NCBI RefSeq assembly: GCF_900496995.4
Contig: NC_044012.1
Location: 26,115,606 to 26,179,605 of the forward strand
DNA: 64,000 nucleotides
From: Aquila chrysaetos chrysaetos
Taxonomy: Eukaryota > Chordata > Aves > Accipitriformes > Accipitridae
Reading direction: 5' to 3'
A program made the position numbers and the translations under genes. Below are positions 1 to 13,105 of this stretch, one piece after another. Numbering within the stretch: position 1 is the stretch's first letter; the number at the start of each line of letters is the position of its first letter. The notes beneath the pieces were generated by a model. It was not told where the DNA came from. It saw nothing but the letters and a program-made list of their open reading frames with translations, and ran no database searches.

Positions 1-3000
1 TTCTCACGCAAATCCCTGGGTTTTGTACATTTTTTTATTTCCTCTGGTTCTAGATCTCGGTGCGGTCATTTTTACCTGCGCGGAGGCAGGTAGTGCATCC
101 CCACCGCCCGATGCGTCTGCCACCTCCATCACTCCCAGACATGCAACGGGATTGAAATGCCGGGTGAAAGGCTGGGCTTTGTCCTGTAGTCGCACAGTGG
201 GACTTCCCCACTGGAGGAAACTTGGTAGGGACCAAGCGCTTGAGGGACTGGACGTTCCTGTGGATATTGTAACAATCCCAAGTGATCGTAATTAAAGCTG
301 GCAGTTTGGAAGGGATATTAAACCTTCTGCATCCAAGCTGACGCTGAGCAATTTGAGAGCAGAATGAGACCCCATGGGGGAGTTGGATTAAGCCACTCGG
401 GCTTCCCATGGGCCTTTCCCGCGTCCCTCTGAAGCGCCCGGTCGTGCCAACGGACCAAAGAGCTGGAAGTTTGCAGATTCCTCCCAGCAGCGGCATCTCC
501 CAGGGCTGGGGCTGGAGTGGCAGCAGCAGCGGGGGGCCCGGGGCGGCCACTTTCCCAGCCTGACACAGGGGGACTCGGCTGCGGAAGGAACGGAGCAGCC
601 TCCGGGTTGAGGGACATGCCACAAGCTCATTGTGAAGCCTCAGCTCTGCCAGGTGAGAGGAGCTGCGGGGCTGGATACGACCCGTGGAGAAGAGAAGGAA
701 AATTGTTGGTGTTTGTGCTTCTGGAAGGGGGTGCAAACAGGGGGAGGGCAGTGAATTGCCTTGGTGGCCTCTCCCCAGCTCCTCGGTAGGTGATGCATGG
801 CCAGTGCTTGGGGCTTGAATAGACATGGTGGTAGGGGATCTGCTTTGACCCCCCAGCTCCTGCTTGGGGAGCCCATCTCCCCCCCCCCCCCCCCCCCATC
901 CAAGCAGAAGCACCCCTGGGGTTTTTCCCTCACCGTGCACCCAACCTTCTGCTCTTTCCGGGTCACCTGTGGATGCCCAGCTCTTGGTGCTGGCAGCCTA
1001 TTTGGTGCATATATGAAATATGGCCACTGCTCCATTCCCCCCTCTACCACCTCCCACTTCCCCGGCAGCGCGGGGCTTGAGGGGCCAGTGGCTGGCGGGG
1101 GAGCACGGTGGTTGCCAGCCAGGGAAGGCGTCTATTGTGCGGAGGCAGCAAGGCGTGTTTGCGTAGCCAAGCAAGCAAATGTGCTGGGCGCTTGGCTCAG
1201 CAGACCCATGTGCTGGGGCCGGGATGTGCCTCCCATTCCCAGACTGGTTTCGGAGGTGTGCCGGCGGCATCCCCACCGTGGGCATCGCTACTCCAGGGGT
1301 CCCCGGGCCAACCTCCCTGGTGTCGGCGTGGTGAGGGAAGACAGCCCAAAAATTATGGTGTGAGGCAGGGCTGAGGCTCGTGTTAGGTTTTCTGCCTGTT
1401 CATAAACAGCTATGGACTCCGGCTTGCTGTGTGCCGCAGTTTCCCCATCTCTGTCATGGGCAGAGCCATGCTTCCAGCCCTCCCAGGCTTATTGGGAGGA
1501 TAAACAGCGGTGGAGTCATGTGCCGGGAATCCAGGACCCCGGGGTCCACCTGGCTCGCTCTGTGACTCAGTTTCCCAGTCACCGTGATGCTTGTTGAGTC
1601 AAGCAGGAAAACACCTGCCCAGATGTGGCTGATGGTTCCTTCTGCTCCTGCTTGGCCCCAGTGGTGGGAAGCCAGTGATCATTGGTGTGCGAAGGGCTGC
1701 GTTCACACCCCTCTCATAGCCACATTAGAGCATCCTGACTTAATGCTGGTATTTATTCAATTGATCTAGATTTGCAGATGCTGGAAAAAGAGCACCGCTG
1801 GCATAAATTGCTGAGCTCTGGCGTGGGAGCAGGTGGATGCTCGCCGATCCGCTCCAGTGCGAAGGCAACCAGTTTGGTTCCAACCCTCTTGGCCAGGACA
1901 GAAGTTGTTCGGCTGCCGATTTCTCCCTCTGCCCTTCACTCAAAGTGGGTTTTTCTCAAGCAAATGTCATGCCTGGCTCTCGCGAGGTCTTGGCACTGAA
2001 TAAAGCTGGGAGAGAGCCACGCGGTGTGGGTTTGTGCTACCTGGTCCAAGGGGCATGCTGCCTCGCCGGGGATGGGAGGAGAGGATTTCCCTCTTAGGAT
2101 TTGCCCTGCAGCTGTTTGAAATAGGAAAGCTTTCTCATCTAGAAACGCTTGGATCTATGTTTTTTTGAGCATTTGAATGCAAAAGATAGTTTGTGTTTGA
2201 GGTTCATGGACTCAAAGGCAGGAGAGACAGCGGCAGCGGCTTTTCTGACCACCCCGAAGCCCCAGCCGAGCTCTCTCTGCTTTGAACCCTGTGATGTGCT
2301 CCAGCATCATCCCGAGAAGCCATCCAGTCTGGACTTGAAGATGTCAAGAGATGGCAAATCCTCTCCTCCCCTGGGGAGTTTGTTCTGATGGTTAATCACC
2401 TGGCTATTAAAAATGCGAGTTTTCCTCCTCGTTTACATGCATCTGGCTCTCGCTCCCAGCCCTTGGCGGTCGCTCCGTGTCTCCACGGCCTCGCTAAGTT
2501 GAAGCCACTTCTCCTCCTGGAGACGAGGCATCCATTTCTAGCCTTTCCACCTGAGCACCTTGTGCTCCCGATCTGGCTTTCCCCACTCTGCCAGGCAAAC
2601 CATCCAAAAAAAAAAAATCCCTCTCTTCCCCGCTGGAGCGGCCAAGTTGCTCCGCTGGCACTGGAGTGGCTGCGGGACAGGAGGACAAGGAGCTCCTGGC
2701 TCCAGTGACCTGCGGGATGGCTGCTTGATTTACAAATTAACCTTACAAAACCACTGGGTTGGGGGTTATTCCACCCACCAGCCTTTGCTGGGGAGAATGT
2801 TCAGTTGTTTTGGTACAGGCAAGACAGAGGGTCCTCATCGGCCAGAGCTGAGCCCTGGTCCGGATGCGGAGGTTGCCCATGGTTCATCTGTGGATCGTGC
2901 CAGAGCAAACCGTCCCACGCCGCTGCTCTGCTCTGGGAAAGCACCCCAAAACCTGCCCGTAACCTCTGCCCCTTCACCAGCTTGTGATTGAAGGGCTGGG

Positions 3001-5768
3001 CTTGCTGCAGCCCTCTGCAGCCATTCCCATGGCTTGTTGCTCGCTCCCCTTGGAAATGCGTGCCTTGTTCTCCCTCTGAATGGATCGACCTTCATCTCCC
3101 AGCTCTGGCTTTGCTTTTGGGAACTGGATGGCCCCAGGGTCCCCACACCACCGGTGCAGCCGTAGGGACCCCTGACCCAGGGGTGGACTTGAAGTGTGGC
3201 TGCTGGTCACGGGATTGTGGTGGCCGAGGAGCGTTAAATCCACAGGCTGGTGCCTTGAATGACTGAGATGCATTGGAAAACCCCATCTTGATTTCGGCTG
3301 ATAAATCAGCTGCACCTCTCCAGGAGTGCCTGGCTCTGGCTGGAGTGGGGAGGCATGGGAGCAGTGCTCAGCCTGGCTTGGGACACTTCAGGGAGGGTCG
3401 CATCCAGCAGCAGACAGCCACGTGGTGCCGGGGTATGGGCCAGGGTGCCAGTGTGGTGTGGAGGTGAAGCCTGGGCAGGTTTTGGGCTGTAGTGGTGTCT
3501 GGGGGGTTTTCCAGCCCACCCTCATTTTCCTCCCCTGCCCATTGGGTGCTCACCGGGGGTCAAGGTGAAGCGAGGAGCTCTCATGGGGCGGATGCCCCCG
3601 GAGGGAACCAGAGTGGGTGACCTGCAGGACAAGGAATTTGGCTGATGGTGCCCAGTGTGCCCAGTGTGACGTGCTGCAGCTGTCCCCCAAACACGTGGCT
3701 GGGTGGCTGCCATGGCACACGCATGGTCCCGGTCCCCGGGGAGGGGATGCCCCAAAGGATGCCTGGCTCCTGATTTCCTTCTTTCTTGCTTCCCCCAGCT
3801 TGACAGCAGACCCCCAACAGGGCCACCCTTCCTGTGAGCGGCCCCCCCCCATGCGCAGCCCCCCTCCAGCGCCCGCCAGCTGGATGCCGTCCCCACCGGA
3901 GGCTGAGGATGCCTCAAGTGCCTCGGTGACCACCGGGACGGCGGAGAGCACCCGCCTGCAGCCACCCGCCTGCAGCCACCTCGCCTCAACTTCCCACACT
4001 GCCCTGCCGGTGAGTCCCTGGGGGTCTGTCCCCTGCCCCAGTGTCAACCTCCTAATGGTGTTAATGGGACCAGACTGGGGACAAGCCAGTCCTCAGCCCC
4101 CCTGTGCCGAGACCCCGGCATTGTTCCCAGCAGAAACCTGATCCCTGCCTGCAAACAAAGCCCAGAAGAGGGGGGGCTGGCAGGGGCTGGGGGGGGTGCA
4201 CAGGGGGGTCCTTTCTCTCTCAGTCCCTTCCCCTTCCCCCATCGCTCGCTGGGGATGCCGGGAACAGTTCCCGGTCCTGTTGCCATCTCCTAGACAACCA
4301 GCGTTGGGGGGGGGCTTTTGTTTCCATAGTGATAAATGTGTGAGCATCCAGCATCTGGGACAAAAGGATCACCACCCCTCCCTCCCTTTTTGCCTCCTCG
4401 ACCCCATCTCCCCCTCTTTGAGGCCTTGGAAAAGAGGCCAAAAGACATTTGGGTTTTATTTGGTCGAAATGGCATTTCCGTGGTAACCCAGCATGGGCTT
4501 ACCCCCAAACACAGCTGCCGTGACCCGCCCCCAGCATGCGGTACTGCCTGGGAAGCGGGGTTTGGGGCTCTGGGGGATGCCTAATGCCCGCAGCCCCCCA
4601 GAACCCTTAGGGTGAGGGCAGGAGGATTTGGCAGGACCCCTCCAACGGGCTCCAGCATCCCCTGACATGGGTCAGGCAGCCCAGTGTCTGCGATGGCTCC
4701 CATCTGTGTCCGGGTCCCCTCCCCAGTGGGATCACAGACCCAGGCAAGCCAGCACCGAACCTGCATCAGGTCTGTAAGCGGCTTGGGAGTCCCCAAAACC
4801 AGCAGGGTGACCCAGACCGGTACCCCAGGAGACCACCGACAGAGACCCCGGCTCCTGCCAGCATCCTGTCAGCCTTTGCCTGAGGTCCTGGTGCCCAGCT
4901 GGGATCTCAGCCAGGTGTTCTTTTTCCCAACCCAGCAAAGATCCGACACCATAAGTAGGTGTAGGTGGGAATCATGTGCATGTGTGTATATATTTATATA
5001 TGTGTGCATCTACAAATGGCTGTAATGGGAGTTTGGGGTTGGCTAATAACGACATGGCAGCCGTGAGTCAGCGTGGGGTGATGGTATCTGCTCCAAGCCA
5101 GCCTTGCGATGGTGGACCGGTCCTTGGATGCTGTCGGGGTGGCCCAGGCCAGTGGTTCCATCCTCAGAGCCACCGCGGTGGCATCTGGCAGCCTGGGAGC
5201 CCCCCGATTCCCCCGGTCCCAGCAATCCTGAGCTCTCCCCGGCTCAGGCTGCTGCTGCAAGGGGAGCTGGAGCCAGTGCAAAGCGATGCTCCTCGAGAAA
5301 CCGGGACTCCCGCGCCTATCTCCTGGGTGTAAGATCCCGGCTCCACACTGGGAAACGTGTCCGGGCAGAGCCCCGTGCTGCAAGATGGGCCTGAAACATT
5401 GCCTGCACCCAATTATTCATTCCTTTTTTTTTTTTTTTTTTGGCCCCCACCCTAGGCACTCAAAATAACTATCGCGGTATTAATTAAAGTGTAAATCTCC
5501 CAAAACAGAAGCTAATCCTGCAGTATCATTAATAAAGGGGAAGGTGACCATCCCGGGCCCAGCTTGGGCATGGGATAAAATAGAAAATGCCCCAAAGTGA
5601 CCCAAATACCCTTTCTCTGCTGAAGTCCCATCCCCATTTGCCACCAGGGCTGGAGCTGCAGTGGTGCAGGGACAGTGGGCGAGGGGATCCTCACCAGTGG
5701 CCAGGACCCCCAGGGGATTGCCGGGATGCTGTTGTGCCACTGGTGACCCTTCCCCTTCGCCTCCGCAG
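1..5768. other. VANGL2 5' flank / intron, no coding exon recognised
   Basis: No reading frame in this stretch looks like a conserved protein, and the open frames are short and overlapping on both strands. The sequence is mixed GC-rich DNA with a C19 tract at about 879-898. A donor-like site follows a weakly GC-rich patch near 651, which could be an untranslated VANGL2 exon, but nothing proves it. An old CR1 fragment is listed separately. Mammalian VANGL2 has upstream non-coding exons, so this is most simply 5' UTR intron sequence. Confidence 0.5.
2180..2520 (-). mobile_element. Ancient CR1 LINE fragment (degenerate)
   Basis: The stretch resembles, in reverse complement, the 3' part of old CR1 elements. 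Recognisable pieces are a 'catccagtctggacttgaag' block, the 'ggttaatcacctggctatta' block with a following run of A, and a 'gctaagttgaagccacttct' block, in the order known for CR1. It is diverged and truncated, so ends are approximate. No protein-coding part is preserved. Confidence 0.6.
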
Positions 5769-5965
5769 GTGGGCAAGCTGTTTTCTCCTGAGACGAGCCC
5801 AACCAAGTGATCAAAATAGAGTCCCTCAAGGTGACGGTCGACTTCTTGAAGGTGCCCCTGGGCCTGAAGAAGCCCCCTCTGAAGGAGGCCCTGGCCGCTG
5901 TCCCGGGGCCGGGGAGACCCAAGCCCCTTGGCGTGGAGCGGCACAAGCTCCAGCACTCTGACACC

Positions 5966-8900
5966 ATGGACAATGAGTCGCAATACTCGGGATATTCCTA
6001 CAAGTCCGGGCATTCCCGCAGCTCCCGCAAGCACAGGTGAGGGGTCAGTGCCTGCCTGGGGAGGGGTCCCCTGGCCCCAATGGGTGCTGCCACCCAGGTG
6101 CACCCACCCTGCTCCCCTTTTTTGCCTTTCAGGGATCGGCGGGACCGGCATCGCTCGAAAAGCCGGGACGGGAGCCGCGGGGACAAGTCGGTGACCATCC
6201 AAGCACCAGGCGAGCCCTTGTTGGACAATGAGTCGACCCGGGGGGATGAGAGGGTGAGTTGGGCAGGGGGAGGAATAGGGTTGGCATCTCTGCCCCGTCG
6301 TGGGGATGCTGCCGAGGGTGGGAGCCACTGGCGGGGCGCGGGGGCTCCCGGCATGCCTGGTGCTCCCCGGCAGAGCGGTTGAGCCGGTTGGGCTGGCCCT
6401 TGGCTGGCAGACGGGCTTCTGTGAGTGCTGTGGCAGAGCCAGCGGGGAGGGCAGACGGGCGGCATGGGTGCAAATGAAAGGGGACCGGCTGTCGCGGCAC
6501 CCTGGGGAAGCAGCTGGGTTGGGCACGGGCTGCCCGAGGGTGGAAGACACCCTGGAGATCCACTCCCTGGGGATCCACTCCCTAGGGATTAGCTTCAGCT
6601 CCTCGCTCAGCGAGATCCTCCTGCAGGCGATGCCGGCTCGGCCATGCCAAGGCGTAATAACCCCAGCCCAGCTCCCAGCAGGATCACACCGGCGAGCGGG
6701 TTGGTGCAGAGGAGGGTCCCACGCTGCATCCCCCCACTGGCTACCCGTCCCATGGGGGTCCCTCGCCATGAGCGGCAGTGGGGGCAGAGCTGCTGTGCCC
6801 CCCACACTGGGTGCCGGCACTCCTCCGGCCGCCGCAGAGCCTGGTCCCTGGCTTTAATCATCTCCCAGCCACCTACGCAGGCGGCTCCAGCTCTTTTCAT
6901 CTTCCCCCACCGAGAAGTCGGCACCGGCAGAGGCCGGGGTTTGCGGTGGCCAGGACGCCGGCGGCTGAGCCTGCCCGGTCCAGCTGTGGCCAGAGCAAGC
7001 CGATGGCAGCGTGGGTTCACCTGGGGATGGGCTGGGACATGGACTGGTCCTCCTGGACCCTCCTCTGCTTCCCATCCCTCTGGAAAGCCCCAGGCTGTGG
7101 CTTTATTTTGTTGTTTGGAATGAAATTGCTGGCTTTCCTGCAGAAATTTGGGGGGGAAAAATAAGATACGATAAACCCCCAAGTTTCAGGGATGCCAAAG
7201 TGCAGTAAAACAGAATGCACAAGTCTGAGTGAGAGGACAGACAGATGGACAGACCCGTGGCTGCTCCAAGGTGGTGTTTTCAGCGCCTGCGGTGCAACAC
7301 CTTCTCCCTCCACTAAAACCCCACGTTTTAGCTGGGAAGGAATCAAATGGGGACAGGTCGTTTCCGCACCCCTCTGGCTGGAGGAGGGGTCTTCTTGGAG
7401 GCAATGGGAATCCCGTCCGGTGCAGTGAGCTGCCAGATTGCCGGACACTTTGTCCTGCCCAGTGCAGTGCTGGAGGAGGCAGCACCCGCCCGCTCGGCAG
7501 CAGCGAGGGTGTGTTGGGACGGCAGCTGGGCATGTTCCTTCTGGCCCCGCTAATGAGGGGGTTTGCCTGGAAGCAGGATGCTTCCCACTTCCAAAGCTGC
7601 TCTCACCAGTGCCGGAGAGGTGAAGCACGGCACAGAGCCGCCGACGGGGGTTTCCTAGAGGGTCCCAGCCAAATTGCTGCATTCCCCTACCCCAGGCTGA
7701 GGTTTCCACTGTCTAAATGGGGGTGATGGCGCCAGGCAGCGCACCGGGCTTTGAGGTTTGGTGGATGGGAGATGCTGGAGCTGGGTTGGGGTGGGGGTCC
7801 AGTGCAGCTGGCAGCCCCCTGGGGTGCTGGGGACGGGGAAGGGGGGACACGGAGCCATCCCCTGTGTAACCCTCCCATCCGCCCTTCCCAGGATGACAAC
7901 TGGGGCGAGACCACCACAGTGGTGACGGGGACGTCAGAGCACAGCATCTCACACGATGACATCACCCGCATCACCAAGGACATGGAGGACAGTGCCCACC
8001 TGGACTGCTCCCGGCACCTGGGCGTCTCGCTGGCCGGGGCGCTGGCACTGCTTGCCTTCCTCACACCCCTCGCCTTCATGCTCCTACCCCAGCTGCTGTG
8101 GCGGGAGGAGCTGGAGCCCTGCGGGACACCCTGCGAGGGGCTTTTCATCTCCGTGGCCTTCAAACTCCTCATCCTCCTGCTGGGCAGCTGGGCTCTCTTC
8201 TTCCGTCGCCCCAAAGCCTTCTTCCCTCGCATCTTCGTCTTCCGAGCGTTGCTCATGGTGCTTGTCTTCCTCCTTGTCGTCTCCTACTGGCTTTTCTATG
8301 GTGTACGGATCCTGGACTCGCGGGACCGCAACTACCAGGGGGTGGTGCAGTATGCCGTCTCGCTGGTGGACGCCTTGCTCTTCGTGCACTACCTGGCCGT
8401 GGTGCTGCTGGAGCTGCGCCAGCTCCAGCCCCAGTTCACCCTCAAAGCCGTCCGCTCTGCTGATGGAGCCAGTCGTTTCTACAACGTTGGCCATCTCAGG
8501 TATGGGGGTGCTGGGGGGGGTTGCTGCCGCAGTGGGTTCCCCTCTTTGTGTGTGTGCATGAGGTGTGTGTGTCTGCTGGTTGCTCCTGGGTGTTTGTGCA
8601 GTCCTGTGTGTGCATTCCCATGCACGTGTACATGTGTGCACGTGCATTGGTGCATGTGCAGGTGCACATGTGTACTCACAAGTGGTTGTGCCCACGCCGC
8701 TGCCCTCCACGGCACCCCAGCATCAACCGGCTGGAGGAGCTGCAAGCGTGCCCCGCAGCGGGTATAGCCCCGCTCCATCCATGGGATGAGACAGAGTCCC
8801 CACAGTGCCGCACGCTGTCCATCCCTCCCTCCCTCTTTGTCCTGCCCCGGCTGTGTGTGCCTCCCACCCTTGGCACGGTGCTAACTGGCTCTCTGTGCCC

Positions 8901-10551
8901 CCCATGCCTGGCTGTGTCTCCCTGCAGCATCCAGCGAGCAGCCGTGTGGATCCTGGAGAACTATTACCATGATTTCCCGGTCTACAACCCTGCCCTCCTC
9001 AACCTGCCAAAATCCGTCCTGTCCAAGAAAATGTCCGGGTTTAAAGTCTATTCCCTCGGCGAGGGTGAGCTCCCCTTCCCTTGGCTTCTCCTCTCGTTCT
9101 CTCTCCTCCTTCCCTTTCCCATCCCTGTGTTTTCCTCTCCGGAGGCTCCTCTTGGCTCCAGAGAGCCTGGAGCGGGATCGCTGCAGCCTGACTGTGGGGC
9201 AGGGGGAGTGTGGGGCACCAACCCCTCTCTAACCTCGCCCTTTTCCCTGCAGAAAACACAACGAACAACTCCACGGGCCAGTCCCGGGCTGTCATTGCGG
9301 CAGCTGCCCGGAGGCGCGACAACAGCCACAACGAGTATTACTATGAGGAGGCAGAGCACGAGCGCAGGGTGCGGAAACGCCGAGCCAGGTACGGGGCCGG
9401 TGGTGGGGACTGGGCTGCGTGCCGCATTGGGTGCTGCACTGCTGTGTGTCCCATGGGGTGCCCATCCCAGGATCCCCCGTGAGGACCTGGGCAGTGCTGG
9501 CAGGAGGGAGTGGGTGCTCCTGGGGTCACCTCCAGCCCCCCAAGACGAGGTTTCCCTGCTCTTGGGGAAGCGCATCCCAAGCCCAGCTGTTGCGTGGCAC
9601 AGCCAGATCTCCCCCAAAACTGTTTTGGGGTAGAAGCTGGGTTCCTGCCAGCAGCAAGTGGCTCCCCCCCCCAACCCCAGGGGATCTCCTGCCCGTGGCT
9701 GGACTCTGCCCTGTTGCAGCCACATCCATGGCTTTCCTCCCAACAGGCTGGTGGTGGCGGTGGAAGAAGCCTTTACCCACATCAAGCGGCTGCAGGAGGA
9801 AGACCAGAAGAACCCACGGGAGATCATGGACCCGCGGGAGGCGGCTCAGGCCATCTTTGCCTCCATGGCCCGGGCCATGCAGAAGTACCTGCGCACCACG
9901 AAGCAGCAGCCCTACCACACCATGGAGAGCATCCTGCAGCACCTTGAGTTCTGCATCACCCATGACATGACGCCCAAGGTGCATGGAGGAAGGGCATGGC
10001 GAGGTGGGACGGGTCCACGGGTTTGCCCAAGGGCTTGGTCCAGATCGTGAGGACTTGGGGGGGGGGGGGTTCCCCACCATGTGAGAGCATCCCCCTGGGA
10101 GGACAAGAGATTGGGGGATACAGCCAGAAAAGTGGGTGTAACCCCAAGGGAGCAACACACAGTGATGGGAACCAGCTCCCCGGGGATGTTTTTCCTGCAG
10201 GACCTGCTGAGCAGCTTGAGGCTGCAAAAAAAAAAAAAATAGGCTGAGCCATGGGAAGGTGGCGTTCACATGTCTTTTCCCTCCTCCAAGGCATTCCTTG
10301 AGCGGTACCTGATGGCAGGGCCCACCATCCAGTACCACAAGGACCGCTGGCTGGCCAAGCAGTGGACACTGGTCAGCGAGGAGCCGGTGACGAATGGCCT
10401 GAAAGATGGGGTGGTCTTTGTGCTGAAGCGCCAGGACTTCAGCCTCGTGGTGAGCACCAAGAAGATCCCTTTCTTCAAGCTCTCAGAGGAGTTCGTGGAC
10501 CCCAAGTCACACAAGTTCGTCATGAGGCTGCAGTCAGAGACCTCCGTGTGA
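5966..10551 (+). CDS. VANGL2: VANGL2, Van Gogh-like planar cell polarity protein
   Basis: Core planar-cell-polarity membrane protein that forms complexes with Prickle and Frizzled/Celsr at cell junctions. Coding exons are 5966-6036, 6133-6253, 7892-8499, 8928-9064, 9253-9388, 9747-9978 and 10291-10551. All have GT/AG borders and matching phases, and together give 521 codons plus stop, the length of human VANGL2. The N-terminus reads [18 protein letters not shown], followed by the Arg/Ser-rich cytosolic segment. Four hydrophobic segments lie in the 7892 exon, including a [13 protein letters not shown] block. A large C-terminal cytosolic domain follows and ends in the PDZ ligand ETSV. The start was chosen because [11 protein letters not shown] is the family start; the frame is open further upstream but that part is not conserved in type. 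Nearly every residue matches the mammalian protein from memory. The gene is intact. Confidence 0.98.
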
Positions 10552-12455
10552 GCTGAAGAGGGATGGTGAGGGGTCGGGGGGGGAGACCCTCTCCGCACCC
10601 CTCCGTCTCATCCTCGCCATCTCCGACGGGGCTCAGGGAGGCCACGGCTCGAGGGCAGAACTGCAGCAGGCGCCAGGAAGCAGCACCTATGCCCGGCTCC
10701 ATCACCTACCTGTGAGCACTCACCCTCAGCCTCGGCTTGGCCCCCGTTGGGGTGGGCTGAGCCCCTTCCTCTTCCTCCTCCTCCTCCTCCCCGAAACCCA
10801 GGTCCTTGTAGCAACCCCCCAGAAGGCACAGCCGGCGGAGGACAGTGGCACGGCCAGGAAGGAGACAGTGTTTCGGTGCCATAACTCAAGGGCTAACTCT
10901 ACATGTTCTTCACCAGCGTCTTCAAGAACCATCAGGTCCCCAGGACCTTCTGCGCTTGCACGTTTTCTACCTGGCAACTGTCCTGGCTCTGGCCTTAAAC
11001 TACTGCCTGGCATCTGGGGCTGGTTTTTAATCCTAGAGATTTTGGAGGGGGAGTATTTTGCAAACACCTCCGCGATCCGTGGCTGCTATGAAAACCTCCC
11101 CCAGCATCCAAGACACCGGAGTGGCGATGCTCCTGGCTGTAGGAATGTCCTCCTCGCCTCTCTGCTGATGGTTTCTGTGCTCAGCTCTTAACAAAAGCAA
11201 GTGAAAATCTGGTTTGTAAGAGAAGCAGAAGGTTTTTTTTTATATGGTTTCCCTGCTCCCGAGGTGACCCATGTCCCTGGTCCCAACAGCATCTCCATGG
11301 GGCTTCCCCACACCGGTTGGAGCTATGGCCGTGGGTTGCAGGCACAGCAGCTTGAAATGTCTCTCAGGGTCCAATCCTGGCCCTGGAGCCAGCGGGGTGA
11401 ATGAAACGAGGAGTTCCTGATGAGGGTGATGAAGGCTTGTGGCTCAGTGAAGGTCCTTCACATCCCATGGTGGCAGGTGGCCTATGGTGGTCCCACAAGC
11501 AGGGGCTGGGGCTGGCTCGCCATCAGGGATGCAAAACCTTTTGCCTTCCCTTGGTTTTGTTAAGGTCGCAAATACCTCATGGATTATCCCCCCCCCCCCC
11601 CCCCCCCCCCGGATCCTATCATCCGGCCACGCTGTGCCGGGTCGGGGGGCTTGTGTGGTCCCGGCGGGGGGGTTGTGGCTGGTTTGGTCATGGGAGCTGC
11701 CAAATTTCATCCCAGGGAGGCGTGAGGTTGGATTTGATTTTGGTTTATTTTGTCCTAAGCACTAAAAGGGGTGTGATTTCAGGGCAGGGGCAACGATGCC
11801 GCTTGGGCCATGGCACGCTGGCCACATGTGCCACCCCAGAGGGGCTGGAGGCTTCCCCAGTAAGTACCAGTAGCAAAATTAAGATGCTGGAGGGGTTCCG
11901 TGGGGTCTGTCCCCATCCAGGCACCGCACTGCTCGGGGCTGGCTTTCCCAATTTGCAGGAAATCGCCATTTTTGGGGAGATTCTAACCCCTCCCTGCTGC
12001 TCCCCTCGTCTTCCAGCTTCTTGAGGCTGAAGGACCTGGGTTTCACCCCCCTGGTCCTCCCAGCTCCATCAGTGTGGCTGCTGCTGGGAGCCTGTTTTGG
12101 GGTGTTTTACTGCAAAAGAGACTTCAGTGAGTACGAGCAGATGGGGTCGACCGGGGAGGGGGGGTTTTCCACTTGGGAGTTTAAGAAGAATAAACCCTTT
12201 TTCATTCGTTTTTGGTTTTGGTTTGGTTTTTTTTTTTTCCACAGAGCCGAGACCTTGTGCATGCGTGTAGAAAATTGTAAAATGTAAAATTGTTTTTTAA
12301 TATATAAAAAGCTTGTTTTTACAGTTTGCAGTGGATCGAAGCATTACGGCAGTGGTAGGAAGTTTTGTTGGTTGTTTTGGGTTTTTTTTTTTCATAGAGC
12401 AACTAAAATTGTACAAATTTTTTTTTTTTTATAAAATAAACCCATTTTGACTTTT
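10552..12455 (+). other. VANGL2: VANGL2 3' untranslated region
   Basis: Sequence after the VANGL2 stop has no conserved frame. It contains a C23 homopolymer (11588-11610) and becomes A/T-rich from about 12.2 kb. Two canonical AATAAA signals occur at 12189-12194 and 12435-12440, the second in a very T/A-rich tail, which suits the distal cleavage site. Length of about 1.9 kb is an inference from these signals. Confidence 0.6.
12435..12440 (+). terminator. VANGL2: Polyadenylation signal, likely VANGL2 distal
   Basis: An AATAAA hexamer sits in a T/A-rich run before a T-rich stretch. An alternative AATAAA lies at 12189-12194. Confidence 0.55.
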
Positions 12456-12659
12456 TTTTTTTTTCTCCTTCATCTTCCTGCACCCAGTGCTTTGGGGTGA
12501 GGCAGCAGTTTTAGGTCCCAGCTCTGCTCCTGCCCAGTCTGGGTAGCTCAGAGATGCTGCAGTGGCAGGATGTGGCCTCAAGGGAGCACTCGGAGAGAAA
12601 CACATCCTGCCCTTGGAGGATCCTCGGTGCAGGACAAGGGCTTGGGGTTGGTGGGGGGC

Positions 12660-13105
12660 CATGGATTTAGGGTCTATAGGGCCAAGGGGGTGGGGTTTGA
12701 GGGGCCAAAGATTTGGGGTTTATGGGGTCCAAGGGTTTAGAGTTTGAGGGGTCCAAGGATTTGGGGTCTCTGGGGCCAAGAGTTTGGGCTTTACGGAGCC
12801 AAGGGTTTGGGATCTGTGAGGTCAGGGGGTTGGCGTCTATGGGCCAAGGATTTGGAATTTATGGGACAAACAGCTTGGAGTCTAATGGGGCCAAGGCTTC
12901 GTGATTTGTGGGGCCAAGGGTTTAGAGTTTGAGGGGTCCGAGGATTTGGGGTTTGTAGGGCCAAGGATTTGGGCTTTATGGAGCCAAGGGTTTGGGATCT
13001 GTGAGGTCAGGGGGTTGGGGTTTATAGGCCAAGGACTTGGAATTTATGGGGGCCCAGGGGTTTGGGGGACCAAGGGATTTGGGGTTTATGGGGGTGAAGG
13101 GCTTC
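12660..13105. repeat. G-rich minisatellite (about 20-25 bp units)
   Basis: About 20 imperfect tandem copies of a unit like ggggccaagggtttggggtt, with variants reading 'ggtctatggg' or 'gagtttgagg'. Guanine is strongly biased to the + strand, in runs of three to four. It begins about 220 bp after the VANGL2 poly(A) signal. The open frames across it are repeat artefacts. Confidence 0.9.

Noticed and set aside
5480-6820. 446-codon open frame on the minus strand opposite the first VANGL2 exons
   Set aside because: It is Pro/Gly-rich, antisense to intact VANGL2 exons, and shows no domain. GC-rich DNA commonly gives such shadows.
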